Source: Siculibacillus sp.
Lineage (GTDB): Bacteria; Pseudomonadota; Alphaproteobacteria; Rhizobiales; Ancalomicrobiaceae
Assembly (NCBI GenBank): GCA_030247555.1
Contig: JAOTSD010000031.1
Location: 1-47,541 of the forward strand
DNA: 47,541 nt
Reading direction: 5' to 3'
The position numbers and the translations under genes were made by a program. The number at the start of each line of letters is the position of its first letter. Position 1 is the stretch's first letter. This document shows positions 1-8,398 of the stretch, one piece after another. Under the pieces are notes generated by a model that worked only from the letters and a program-made list of their open reading frames with translations, did not search any database and was not told where the DNA came from.

Positions 1-1
1 C

Positions 2-127
2 TTCAACAAGTTGAAGAACTGGCGCCGTCTGGCCACCCGCTACGACAAGACCGCCGACAGCTACCTCGGCTTCGTCCTCATCGCCGCCGTCCGTCTATGG
101 ACGCGTGCATTCGTCAACAGGACCTAG
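2..127 (+). mobile_element. 3' end of an IS5-family transposase (partial, cut by window edge)
   Basis: The frame that begins at base 2 encodes a 41-residue C-terminal tail ending at a TAG at 125-127. It contains FNKLKNWRRLATRYDK followed by SYLGFVLIAAVRLWTR, which is the typical end of IS5/IS427-group DDE transposases. The rest of the gene and the left end of the element lie outside the window. The element's right end appears to fall at about base 123, because the coding sequence of a methyltransferase on the other strand resumes at about base 124-130. The segment CTAG at 124-127 fits the YTAR target preference of IS5 relatives and may be the target duplication. If so, the transposase stop codon straddles the junction. 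Family assignment is firm; exact element ends are inferred. Confidence 0.8.
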
Positions 128-662
128 CAACATCGAAAAACAAAGTTCCTTGGGTTGCGTCCAAGAAACCATGGGGGCGCCCCAACGCATTTTTCTTGGA
201 TACTCCGGCGATCGAGAAGGGCTGGCAAGGAAACCCGGCCAGAAGTAGATCGTGGGTGGGAATTCGTTCCAACGCTCGGTCGTTCGCAGAGAACTCCCTA
301 ATATCCCCCGCAAAGATGTGATCCGGATCGCCGGAAAAATTCTTGCAGTATGTTTCGCGGGCATACTTGTCCCATTCGCTGGTGAAAACGCATTTGCCGC
401 CAATATTGTCAAACCCGATGCGGAGTCCGCCAATGCCTGCGAACAGATCAATGAAACGGAAGCGGGTGGACTTTTCGGACTTTTCATGGCTGTTGGCCAA
501 CAATCGGAGAATATCGAGAGCCAGTGGTGACGGGTCGTTCTCTCCGCTTTCGTGCCGGTAGGCGGATCGCAGCGAAACCTTCGTCACCCTGGCTGCTTCC
601 TCGATGGTGAGGCCAGCCTTCTCCCTCAACCGAGCGAATTCCGACTGCTTCTGCATCGCCAT
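114..662 (-). pseudogene. C5 cytosine DNA methyltransferase with N-terminal HTH, truncated by the IS
   Basis: The 182-codon remnant starts at ATG 662. Residues 1-60 form a Cro/XRE-like helix-turn-helix (ARLREKAGLTIEEAARVTKV). From about residue 67 the catalytic domain begins with motif I (DLFAGIGGLRIGF). Motif IV, with the catalytic Cys, follows at about residue 144 (GFPCQPFSIAG), and the frame then runs to FFDVAR, where this family normally continues. There the reading frame enters IS sequence and stops after two foreign codons (TGA at 116-114). The later motifs and the target recognition domain are missing, so it should not methylate DNA. The HTH may still fold and bind DNA. Relatives such as M.SsoII and M.EcoRII use an N-terminal extension to repress their own gene. 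The gene is visibly richer in A and T than its neighbours, suggesting acquisition by transfer. No restriction enzyme partner is visible. Confidence 0.85.
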
Positions 663-691
663 TCACAGCCCCCGAATCACCCGATCTTCTG

Positions 692-706
692 TGTCGAATT
701 TTGACA
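692..706. promoter_or_regulatory. Quasi-palindrome upstream of the HTH-methyltransferase gene
   Basis: TGTCGAATTTTGACA is a 15-bp imperfect palindrome with TGTC and GACA outer arms. It lies 30 bp upstream of the methyltransferase start at 662, in the presumed promoter. An HTH-carrying methyltransferase could bind it to control its own transcription. This is inferred only from position and symmetry. Confidence 0.3.
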
Positions 707-872
707 AGTTGGCACCGCGAGTCCCGCCTGACAAGAGAAAATATTCCTGTTTTGTTCTCTATGAACACTTCGTACCCTACACTCCCATGTGAATCTCGAC
801 CCGGAACCGATCGTATTAGGATCAATCGTCCCAAACAGCATATGACCGGTCACCGAACGCTTGGGCCGCCCT

Positions 873-2105
873 TCACCCCCGCCCCCACCTCGCCTCGATA
901 TACCCCTCCACCATCCGCTTGAACTCGTCCGCGATCCCCGCGCCCTTCAGCGTCGCGACCTTCTTGCCGTCGACGAAGACCGGGGCGGAGGGGGTTTCGC
1001 CGGTGCCGGGCAGCGAGATGCCGATGTCGGCGTGCTTCGATTCGCCGGGGCCGTTGACGATGCAGCCCATCACCGCCACCTCCAGCGCCTCGACGCCGGG
1101 ATATTTGCCCCGCCACTCCGGCATCGACTCTCGGATGTGGGTCTGGATGTCGTGGGCGAGTTCCTGGAACACCGTCGAGGTCGTCCGCCCGCAGCCGGGA
1201 CACGCCGCGACGATCGGCGCGAAGCTGCGCAGGCCCATGGTCTGCAGGAGTTCCTGCGCCGCGATCACTTCCCTGGTCCGGTCGCCGCCGGGCTCGGGGG
1301 TGAGCGAATAGCGGATGGTGTCGCCGATCCCCTGCTGCAACAGGATGCCGAGCGCCGCCGACGAGGCGACCAGCCCCTTCGAGCCCATCCCCGCCTCGGT
1401 GAGCCCGAGGTGGAGCGCGTAAGGCGAGCGCGCCGCGATCTCGCAGGACACCTTCACCAGATCCTGGATCTGGCTGACCTTGGCCGAGACGACGATCTTG
1501 GTCCTCGCAAGGCCGATCTCCTCGGCCAGTTCCGCCGAGAGCACCGCCGACTGCACCATCGCCTCGTGCATCACCTCGCGCGCGGTGAGCGGCGCACCCT
1601 TCGCGGTGTTGTCGTCCATCAGCCGGGTCAGCAGGTCCTGATCGAGCGAGCCCCAGTTGACGCCGATGCGCACCGGCTTGTCGTGGCGGATCGCCATCTC
1701 GACGATCTCGGCGAACTGGCGGTCGCGCTTGTCCTTGAAGCCGACGTTGCCGGGGTTGATCCGATACTTCGCCAGAGCCGCCGCGCAGGCCGGGTGATCG
1801 GCGAGGAGCTTGTGGCCGATGTAGTGGAAGTCGCCGATCAGCGGCACGGTGACGCCCCATTGGTCGAGCCGGTCGCGGATCTTCGGCACGGCGGCGGCGC
1901 TCTCGTCGCGGTCGACGGTGATGCGGACGAGTTCCGAACCGGCCCGCGCCAGCGCCCTGACCTGCTCGGCGGTCGACAGCACGTCGGCCGTGTCGGTGTT
2001 GGTCATCGACTGCACGACGATCGGCGCCCCGCCGCCGATCCTGACCCCGCCGACGTCGACGGCGACCGAGGGACGGCGGGAAAGCGGCGTGGCGAGCGGA
2101 TACAT
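873..2105 (-). CDS. ispG: 4-hydroxy-3-methylbut-2-enyl-diphosphate synthase (IspG/GcpE)
   Basis: This gene encodes the penultimate enzyme of the MEP pathway. It reductively converts 2-C-methyl-erythritol 2,4-cyclodiphosphate into HMBPP, using a [4Fe-4S] cluster in the cytosol. The 410-residue protein has the family's N-terminal signature ([13 protein letters not shown]) and the three cluster cysteines: two in [10 protein letters not shown] at about residue 300 and one in [10 protein letters not shown] near residue 343, which also carries the catalytic Glu. ATG 2105 is chosen because homologues begin a few residues before the [15 protein letters not shown] stretch. A 14-codon extension to 2147 is open but has no homology-like sequence. 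The gene lies 80 bp downstream of a small membrane-protein gene on the same strand and may share its transcript. Confidence 0.95.
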   Translation of the reverse strand: MYPLATPLSRRPSVAVDVGGVRIGGGAPIVVQSMTNTDTADVLSTAEQVRALARAGSELVRITVDRDESAAAVPKIRDRLDQWGVTVPLIGDFHYIGHKLLADHPACAAALAKYRINPGNVGFKDKRDRQFAEIVEMAIRHDKPVRIGVNWGSLDQDLLTRLMDDNTAKGAPLTAREVMHEAMVQSAVLSAELAEEIGLARTKIVVSAKVSQIQDLVKVSCEIAARSPYALHLGLTEAGMGSKGLVASSAALGILLQQGIGDTIRYSLTPEPGGDRTREVIAAQELLQTMGLRSFAPIVAACPGCGRTTSTVFQELAHDIQTHIRESMPEWRGKYPGVEALEVAVMGCIVNGPGESKHADIGISLPGTGETPSAPVFVDGKKVATLKGAGIADEFKRMVEGYIEARWGRG

Positions 2106-2185
2106 GGACGGCTCCGGGCGAGTTCGACGCCCGGAGATGTCGCGCAAATCACGACGCCGTCAAGACGTCGCCGCCGCCGCGGGGA

Positions 2186-2542
2186 TCACTTCCGGCTGGC
2201 CCCGCCGGGCATCAACAGGCCGGCGACCGCCCCGAGCGCGGTGGAGCCGATCGCCACCAGGAACTCCGGTACCTTCAGTTCGACGTCACCGGTGACGTTG
2301 AACCACTTCCAACCGACGACGCAGACGACGATCAGCACCACCGCCGACAGCGCCGCGACCGCCGTGCGATAGGTCACCTTGTCCTCGTTGGGGGGAACCG
2401 GCGGGTTCTCCTTCTTGGTCCGCGCCACCGCCTTGCGCAGCGCGGCATGCGGATCGGAGCGGAACTCCTCGGCGAGATCCCTGTCGTGCTCGAGGTGAGT
2501 CGTCAGCTTGTCGAGCAGCCGATATTCCAAGGTTTCGAACAT
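2186..2542 (-). CDS. Small membrane protein of unknown function
   Basis: The 118-residue protein has a charged cytoplasmic-looking N-terminus (EYRLLDKLTTHLEHDRDLAEEFRSDPHAALRKA) and then two hydrophobic segments. These are at about residues 58-80 (TAVAALSAVVLIVVCVVGWKWF) and 92-112 (EFLVAIGSTALGAVAGLLM). No signal peptide or known domain is recognised. ATG 2542 is preferred over an upstream in-frame start at 2611, because the extra 23 residues are low-complexity G/A/R sequence. The gene precedes ispG on the same strand, but nothing ties its function to isoprenoid synthesis. Coding is supported by the codon pattern and the coherent hydrophobic layout. Confidence 0.7.
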   Translation of the reverse strand: MFETLEYRLLDKLTTHLEHDRDLAEEFRSDPHAALRKAVARTKKENPPVPPNEDKVTYRTAVAALSAVVLIVVCVVGWKWFNVTGDVELKVPEFLVAIGSTALGAVAGLLMPGGASRK

Positions 2543-2745
2543 GGGTGCGGCCCTCCCGCCTCCACAGAGGCCGGCGGCCGCCGAGCGGTCGCGACCCCCG
2601 GTGGAGGACATATGGGTATGCCACCCGTGCTTCGCCGCTTCGGAACATGACGGACACGCGGTCCCGCCCTTGCACGCTCGCGCGTTATGGCTAGAGTGCC
2701 GGCCGAATTCCGCCCTTCCTCAACTCGATGCCTCGGGGAGCCGAC

Positions 2746-3972
2746 ATGGCCGCGAACGACGTCAAGAAGGTGGTGCTGGCCTATTCCGGTGGCCTCGACA
2801 CCTCGATCATCCTCAAGTGGCTGCAGGTCACCTACGGCTGCGAAGTGGTGACCTTCACCGCCGATCTCGGCCAGGGCGAGGAGCTGGAACCGGCGCGCAA
2901 GAAGGCCGAGATGCTCGGCATCAAGGAGATCTTCATCGACGATCTGCGCGAGGAGTTCGTCCGCGACTTCGTCTTCCCGATGTTCCGCGCCAACGCCCAG
3001 TACGAGGGCGACTACCTGCTCGGCACCTCGATCGCCCGGCCGCTGATCGCCAAGCGCCAGATCGAGATCGCTCGCGCCGTCGGCGCCGATGCGGTCTGCC
3101 ACGGCGCCACCGGCAAGGGCAACGATCAGGTCCGCTTCGAGCTCGGCTACTACGCGCTCGAGCCCGACATCAAGATCATCGCCCCCTGGCGTGAATGGGA
3201 CTTCAAGTCGCGCGAGGCCCTGATCGACTTCGCCGAGAAGCACCAGATCCAGATCGCCAAGGACAAGCGCGGCGAAGCCCCCTTCTCGGTCGACGCCAAC
3301 CTGCTGCACTCCTCTTCCGAGGGTAAGGTGCTCGAGGATCCGTGGATCGAGCCGCCGGAATACGTCCACATGCGGACGATCTCGCCCAAGGACGCCCCGG
3401 ACGTGGCGACCGAGATCGTCGTCCGCTTCGAGAAGGGCGACGCTGTCGCCATCGACGGCGTCGAGATGAGCCCGGCCACCCTGCTCACCCGCCTCAACGA
3501 GCTCGGCCGCGACAACGGCATCGGCCGGCTCGATCTGGTCGAGAACCGCTTCGTCGGCATGAAGTCGCGCGGCGTCTACGAGACCCCGGGCGGCACCATC
3601 CTCCTCGCCGCCCATCGCGGCATCGAGAGTATCACGCTGGACCGCGGCGCCGCTCACCTCAAGGACGAGCTGATGCCGCGCTACGCCGAGCTGATCTACA
3701 ACGGCTTCTGGTTCTCGCCCGAGCGCGAGATGCTGCAGGCGCTGATCGACAAGTCCCAGGAGAGCGTCACCGGTGAAGTCCGGCTCGAACTCTACAAGGG
3801 CAACGTCCGGGTCACCGGCCGCCGCTCTCCCTGGTCGCTCTACGACCAGGAGCTGGTCACCTTCGAGGAAGGCAAGGTCGCCTACGACCACCGCGACGCC
3901 GCCGGCTTCATCAAGCTCAATGCGCTTCGCCTGCGCACCCTCGGCCGTCGCAAGAACCGGCTGGGTGCCTGA
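2746..3972 (+). CDS. argG: Argininosuccinate synthase
   Basis: ArgG condenses citrulline and aspartate with ATP to make argininosuccinate, the next-to-last step of arginine synthesis. The 408-residue product is of normal length for the family. It opens with the pyrophosphatase-type ATP loop ([16 protein letters not shown], residues 12-27). It also shows [13 protein letters not shown] near residue 128 and a typical C-terminal region. ATG 2746 is chosen over ATG 2728 because a GGGGAG ribosome binding site at 2734-2739 sits 6 bases before it. The gene stands alone on the plus strand and is followed by a good intrinsic terminator. Confidence 0.97.
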   Translation: MAANDVKKVVLAYSGGLDTSIILKWLQVTYGCEVVTFTADLGQGEELEPARKKAEMLGIKEIFIDDLREEFVRDFVFPMFRANAQYEGDYLLGTSIARPLIAKRQIEIARAVGADAVCHGATGKGNDQVRFELGYYALEPDIKIIAPWREWDFKSREALIDFAEKHQIQIAKDKRGEAPFSVDANLLHSSSEGKVLEDPWIEPPEYVHMRTISPKDAPDVATEIVVRFEKGDAVAIDGVEMSPATLLTRLNELGRDNGIGRLDLVENRFVGMKSRGVYETPGGTILLAAHRGIESITLDRGAAHLKDELMPRYAELIYNGFWFSPEREMLQALIDKSQESVTGEVRLELYKGNVRVTGRRSPWSLYDQELVTFEEGKVAYDHRDAAGFIKLNALRLRTLGRRKNRLGA

Positions 3973-4000
3973 TCGGAACTTATCATCGGATCACGCGAAG

Positions 4001-4029
4001 GGCGGCGAGCCGAGGGGTTCGCCGCCTTT
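4001..4029 (+). terminator. Intrinsic terminator of argG
   Basis: GGCGGCGA (4001-4008) pairs perfectly with TCGCCGCC (4019-4026) and is followed by TTTCGTTCTT. It starts 28 bases after the argG stop and lies between argG and the convergent transporter gene. Confidence 0.75.
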
Positions 4030-4038
4030 CGTTCTTCG

Positions 4039-5262
4039 TCAGTCGTGCCGACCCGCCGATCCGCCCCGGCCGATCCCCCGCCGCCACACACCCGCCGCCA
4101 AGGCCCCCGCCAGCATCGTCGGGAACACCACCTTCAGCCCGGTCACCGGGTCGGCGAAGAGCGTCGCGGCGAGGCCGCCGAGGAATCCGGCGCCCATCTG
4201 CAGGAAGCCCATCAGCGCCGAAGCGGAGCCCGCCACTTCGGCGAAGGGGGCGAGCGCCGCCGTGGTCAACGCCGGGATGACCAGCGCCATCGAGAAGGCG
4301 AAGATCCCGACCGGGATCATCACCGAGAGATAGGTCGCCGGCCACAAGGGACCGATGGCGAGCGTCGCCGTCGCCCCGAGGAACGACAGGATCAGCGCCG
4401 GCAACACCAGTCGATCGGCCGCCACCGCCGCCATCGCCCGCCGCGCCACCAGCCCGCCGACGAAGAACGAGCCGGTCTGCCCCAACATGCCGATGCCGAA
4501 GGCGGTCGGCGTCAGCCCCACCCGATCGATCAGCACGAAGGGCAACATCGTGCCGAGCGAATAGACCGGCCCGACCGAGAAGGCGATCGCCGCCACCGGG
4601 GCGAGGAAGCGCCGATCGGCGATCAGCCGGCGGTAGGTGGCGAGCACCCGGTCGGGTCGGGCCAGCGCCGGATCGGGCGTCCGGTTGGTCTCCGGCAGGG
4701 CGAAGAACACCGAGGCGAGCGCCGCGGCTCCGAACACCGTCATGGCGACGAACACCGACCACCAGCCGAAGGCCTCCGACAACAGGCCGCCGATGGTCGG
4801 CGAGATCGCCGGTCCGACGGAGAGTACGATGCCGATGGCGTTCATCACCCGCGCCGACTCCTGCCCGGTGAAGAGGTCGCGCACCACCGCCCGGCTGATG
4901 GCGACGCCGACCGCCGCGCCGATGCCCTGCACCAGCCGTGCCGCGATCAACACCTCGACCGTCCCGGCGAAGGTCGCGACCGCCCCGGCGGCGGTGTAGA
5001 GCGCCAGGAAGGCGAAGGCGATCGGCCTGCGCCCGTAGGCGTCGGAGAGCGGTCCGCACACCAGTTGCGCCAGGGCGAAGCCGGCGAAATAGGCGGTCAG
5101 CGACGACTTGATCATCGCCATGTCGGTGCCGAAGGCCGCGATCAGCGCCGGCATCGCCGGGGTGTAGAGCGCCATCGACACCGAGGCGATGGCGGTGAGC
5201 AGCCCGCCGATCACGGTGGCGCGGATCGGCGAGACGAACGGCCGGAAGGTCTCGGTGCTCAT
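4039..5262 (-). CDS. MFS drug efflux transporter, Bcr/CflA type
   Basis: The 407-residue inner-membrane protein has about 12 hydrophobic segments. The loop 2-3 signature of the Bcr/CflA multidrug subgroup is present (GPLSDAYGRRPIAF, about residue 70). The motif RLVQGIGAAVGVAISRAVVRD is typical of the drug:H+ antiporter-1 family. Its start ATG at 5262 overlaps the stop codon of the MarR-type gene as ATGA, so the two are translationally coupled. A MarR repressor coupled to an efflux pump suggests induction by the pump's substrate, which cannot be named from sequence. The closest characterised relatives export bicyclomycin, chloramphenicol or sulfonamides. Confidence 0.88.
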   Translation of the reverse strand: MSTETFRPFVSPIRATVIGGLLTAIASVSMALYTPAMPALIAAFGTDMAMIKSSLTAYFAGFALAQLVCGPLSDAYGRRPIAFAFLALYTAAGAVATFAGTVEVLIAARLVQGIGAAVGVAISRAVVRDLFTGQESARVMNAIGIVLSVGPAISPTIGGLLSEAFGWWSVFVAMTVFGAAALASVFFALPETNRTPDPALARPDRVLATYRRLIADRRFLAPVAAIAFSVGPVYSLGTMLPFVLIDRVGLTPTAFGIGMLGQTGSFFVGGLVARRAMAAVAADRLVLPALILSFLGATATLAIGPLWPATYLSVMIPVGIFAFSMALVIPALTTAALAPFAEVAGSASALMGFLQMGAGFLGGLAATLFADPVTGLKVVFPTMLAGALAAGVWRRGIGRGGSAGRHD

Positions 5263-5717
5263 CGCGTCCCCTCTCCACCGGCCACCTTGGCCAGATTGAT
5301 GCGCACCCGTTGCAGCAGTCGACGCAGCACCATCTCTTCTTCCGCGGAAAAGCCCGCCGTCTGCGTCGCCCGGACCCCGGCGGAGGCGGCGCGCAAGGCC
5401 TCGAGCACGCCCGCCGCCGTATCGGTGGGATGGACGAGCTTCGCCCGACGGTCGACCGGATCCGGCCGGCGCTCGACGAGGCCGCGGCCGACCAACCGGT
5501 CGAGATGGCCGGTGAGGGTCATCGGTTCGATGTGGAGACTCTCGGCGAGCTGGGCCTGCCGCAGCCCCGGCCGTTCGACGACGCTCATCAGCACCCGCAC
5601 CTCGGCGGAGCCGAGATCGAATCCGGCGGCGGCCCACGCCGTCTCCAGCCGCCGCCAGAACAGCCGCGCCACGTCGGAGAAGAGGATGCCGAGCGGTTCG
5701 TCGTTGGGATCGCCCAT
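5259..5717 (-). CDS. MarR-family transcriptional regulator
   Basis: The 152-residue winged-helix protein contains the usual MarR layout: helices, then LRQAQLAESLHIEPMTLTGHLDRLVGRGLV as HTH and recognition helix, then the wing (RRPDPVDRRAKLVHPT). ATG 5717 is chosen because GGAAG lies 5 bases upstream. The alternative ATG at 5744 has no ribosome site and would place its start inside an inverted repeat. It is the first gene of a two-gene operon with the downstream MFS transporter, with a 4-base overlap. It probably represses its own operon through the inverted repeat at 5743-5767. Confidence 0.88.
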   Translation of the reverse strand: MGDPNDEPLGILFSDVARLFWRRLETAWAAAGFDLGSAEVRVLMSVVERPGLRQAQLAESLHIEPMTLTGHLDRLVGRGLVERRPDPVDRRAKLVHPTDTAAGVLEALRAASAGVRATQTAGFSAEEEMVLRRLLQRVRINLAKVAGGEGTR

Positions 5718-5742
5718 CGCGCTTCCAGAAAGTTCGATGACC

Positions 5743-5767
5743 ATATGATAAGGGACGCATATCATAT
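5743..5767. promoter_or_regulatory. Inverted repeat, candidate operator of the marR-MFS operon
   Basis: ATATGATA (5743-5750) and TATCATAT (5760-5767) form a perfect 8-bp inverted repeat with a 9-bp spacer, 26 bp upstream of the MarR start. It is conspicuously A/T-rich in high-GC DNA. MarR dimers bind such dyads and autoregulate. The role is inferred from position and symmetry. Confidence 0.6.
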
Positions 5768-5991
5768 TTCCGGGCGAAATCGAGGGTCCGTCGCGAATCC
5801 GTCGTCGAATTCGCGTATCGGCGGAGGCCCGCGGCGGCGTCTCACCCTTCTCCTCCCCGATCGACCGCGCCTCTCGCGCTTGCGAAACCGCGGCGAAACG
5901 AGTAGAGACGGCGCAAATCCGTGACAGTTCATCGAATAGGACGCGGGCGGCGCGGCTATGCGCGCGAGCCCCGAACCCGGCAGGCGTTCCC

Positions 5992-7809
<1,818 letters not shown>

Positions 7810-7849
7810 GCCGCGCGACGTCGACCTTCCGACGTCCGTTTCCCGAACG

Positions 7850-7885
7850 GAGACCGGGTCTCGTCCGACGACGGGACTCGGTCTC
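7850..7885 (+). terminator. 16-bp stem-loop 41 bases after typA (terminator-like, no U-tract)
   Basis: Bases 7850-7865 pair with 7870-7885 along 16 positions (14 Watson-Crick, 2 G-T) around a CGAC loop. The outer arms are GAGACCG and CGGTCTC. It begins 41 bases after the typA stop. No T-run follows, so it may act as a 3'-end-protecting or Rho-assisted terminator rather than a classic intrinsic one. Confidence 0.5.
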
Positions 7886-7977
7886 GTCGCATCCGGCGCC
7901 CGCCCGGCTGCGGGTATCGCCCCCCTTCCGGCACGCCTCTTGCGATTTCCTCCCAAGAGAGATCCGGACGTCCCGTG

Positions 7978-7999
7978 CCGTGTCGGATCTCCGACACGG
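7978..7999. repeat. Perfect 10-bp inverted repeat in the typA-feoA gap
   Basis: CCGTGTCGGA (7978-7987) and TCCGACACGG (7990-7999) are perfectly complementary around TC. No T-run follows on either strand. It may be a second terminator hairpin, or a protein-binding dyad upstream of the feo operon. Confidence 0.5.
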
Positions 8000-8037
8000 G
8001 GGACGCACATGTCGCAGGCGAGCGGAGCAATACTTAT

Positions 8038-8052
8038 TGCGAATGATTTTCA
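8038..8052. promoter_or_regulatory. Fur-like box upstream of feoA
   Basis: TGCGAATGATTTTCA resembles the palindromic alphaproteobacterial Fur/Mur-type motif TGCAAAT-N-ATTTGCA, with two mismatches as I recall that motif. It lies 43 bp before the chosen feoA start. Iron-dependent repression of feo by a Fur-family protein would be expected. Binding is inferred. Confidence 0.45.
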
Positions 8053-8095
8053 GGATCGGTATCAACGAACACGTTCGATCGACGGATACCGCCCC

Positions 8096-8395
8096 ATGAT
8101 CCCGACGCGAGACGCCGCCTTCACCGACTCGACGACCCTTCCCGTGGACCCGCTGGGTCGCCGCGCCCGCGGTTGGGCCGGTTGGGTCACCGGCCTCGCG
8201 CCGACCGAAGGCCTCACCATCCCTTGGGGCGAGATGGAACGCCGCCTGCTCGAGATGGGCTTCGTCGAAGGCGCCCGCGTCGAGATCCTGCACGAGGGAC
8301 CCTTCGGCCGCGATCCCCTCGCCGTGCGTGTCGACGACCTCACCGTGGCACTGCGCCGCCGCGACGCCGAGGTGATCCTCGTCTGCGAGGGTTGA
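8096..8395 (+). CDS. feoA: Ferrous iron transport protein A (FeoA)
   Basis: FeoA is a small cytosolic SH3-like protein that supports the FeoB iron transporter. The 99-residue product ends with the FeoA domain: ERRLLEMGFVEGARVEILHEGPFGRDPLAVRVDDLTVALRR, about residues 44-85, in pieces. Starts at 7940 and 8009 are open in frame. ATG 8096 is preferred because the candidate Fur box at 8038-8052 would otherwise lie inside the coding sequence, and because the extra residues look non-conserved. The N-terminal 35 residues are variable and the ribosome site is weak (GGATA). The stop codon is 3 bases before feoB. Confidence 0.85.
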   Translation: MIPTRDAAFTDSTTLPVDPLGRRARGWAGWVTGLAPTEGLTIPWGEMERRLLEMGFVEGARVEILHEGPFGRDPLAVRVDDLTVALRRRDAEVILVCEG

Positions 8396-8398
8396 TCG

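Noticed and set aside
7940-8095. N-terminal extension of feoA from starts at 7940 or 8009
   Set aside because: It would contain a 10-bp dyad and the Fur-like box. The residues are not FeoA-like.
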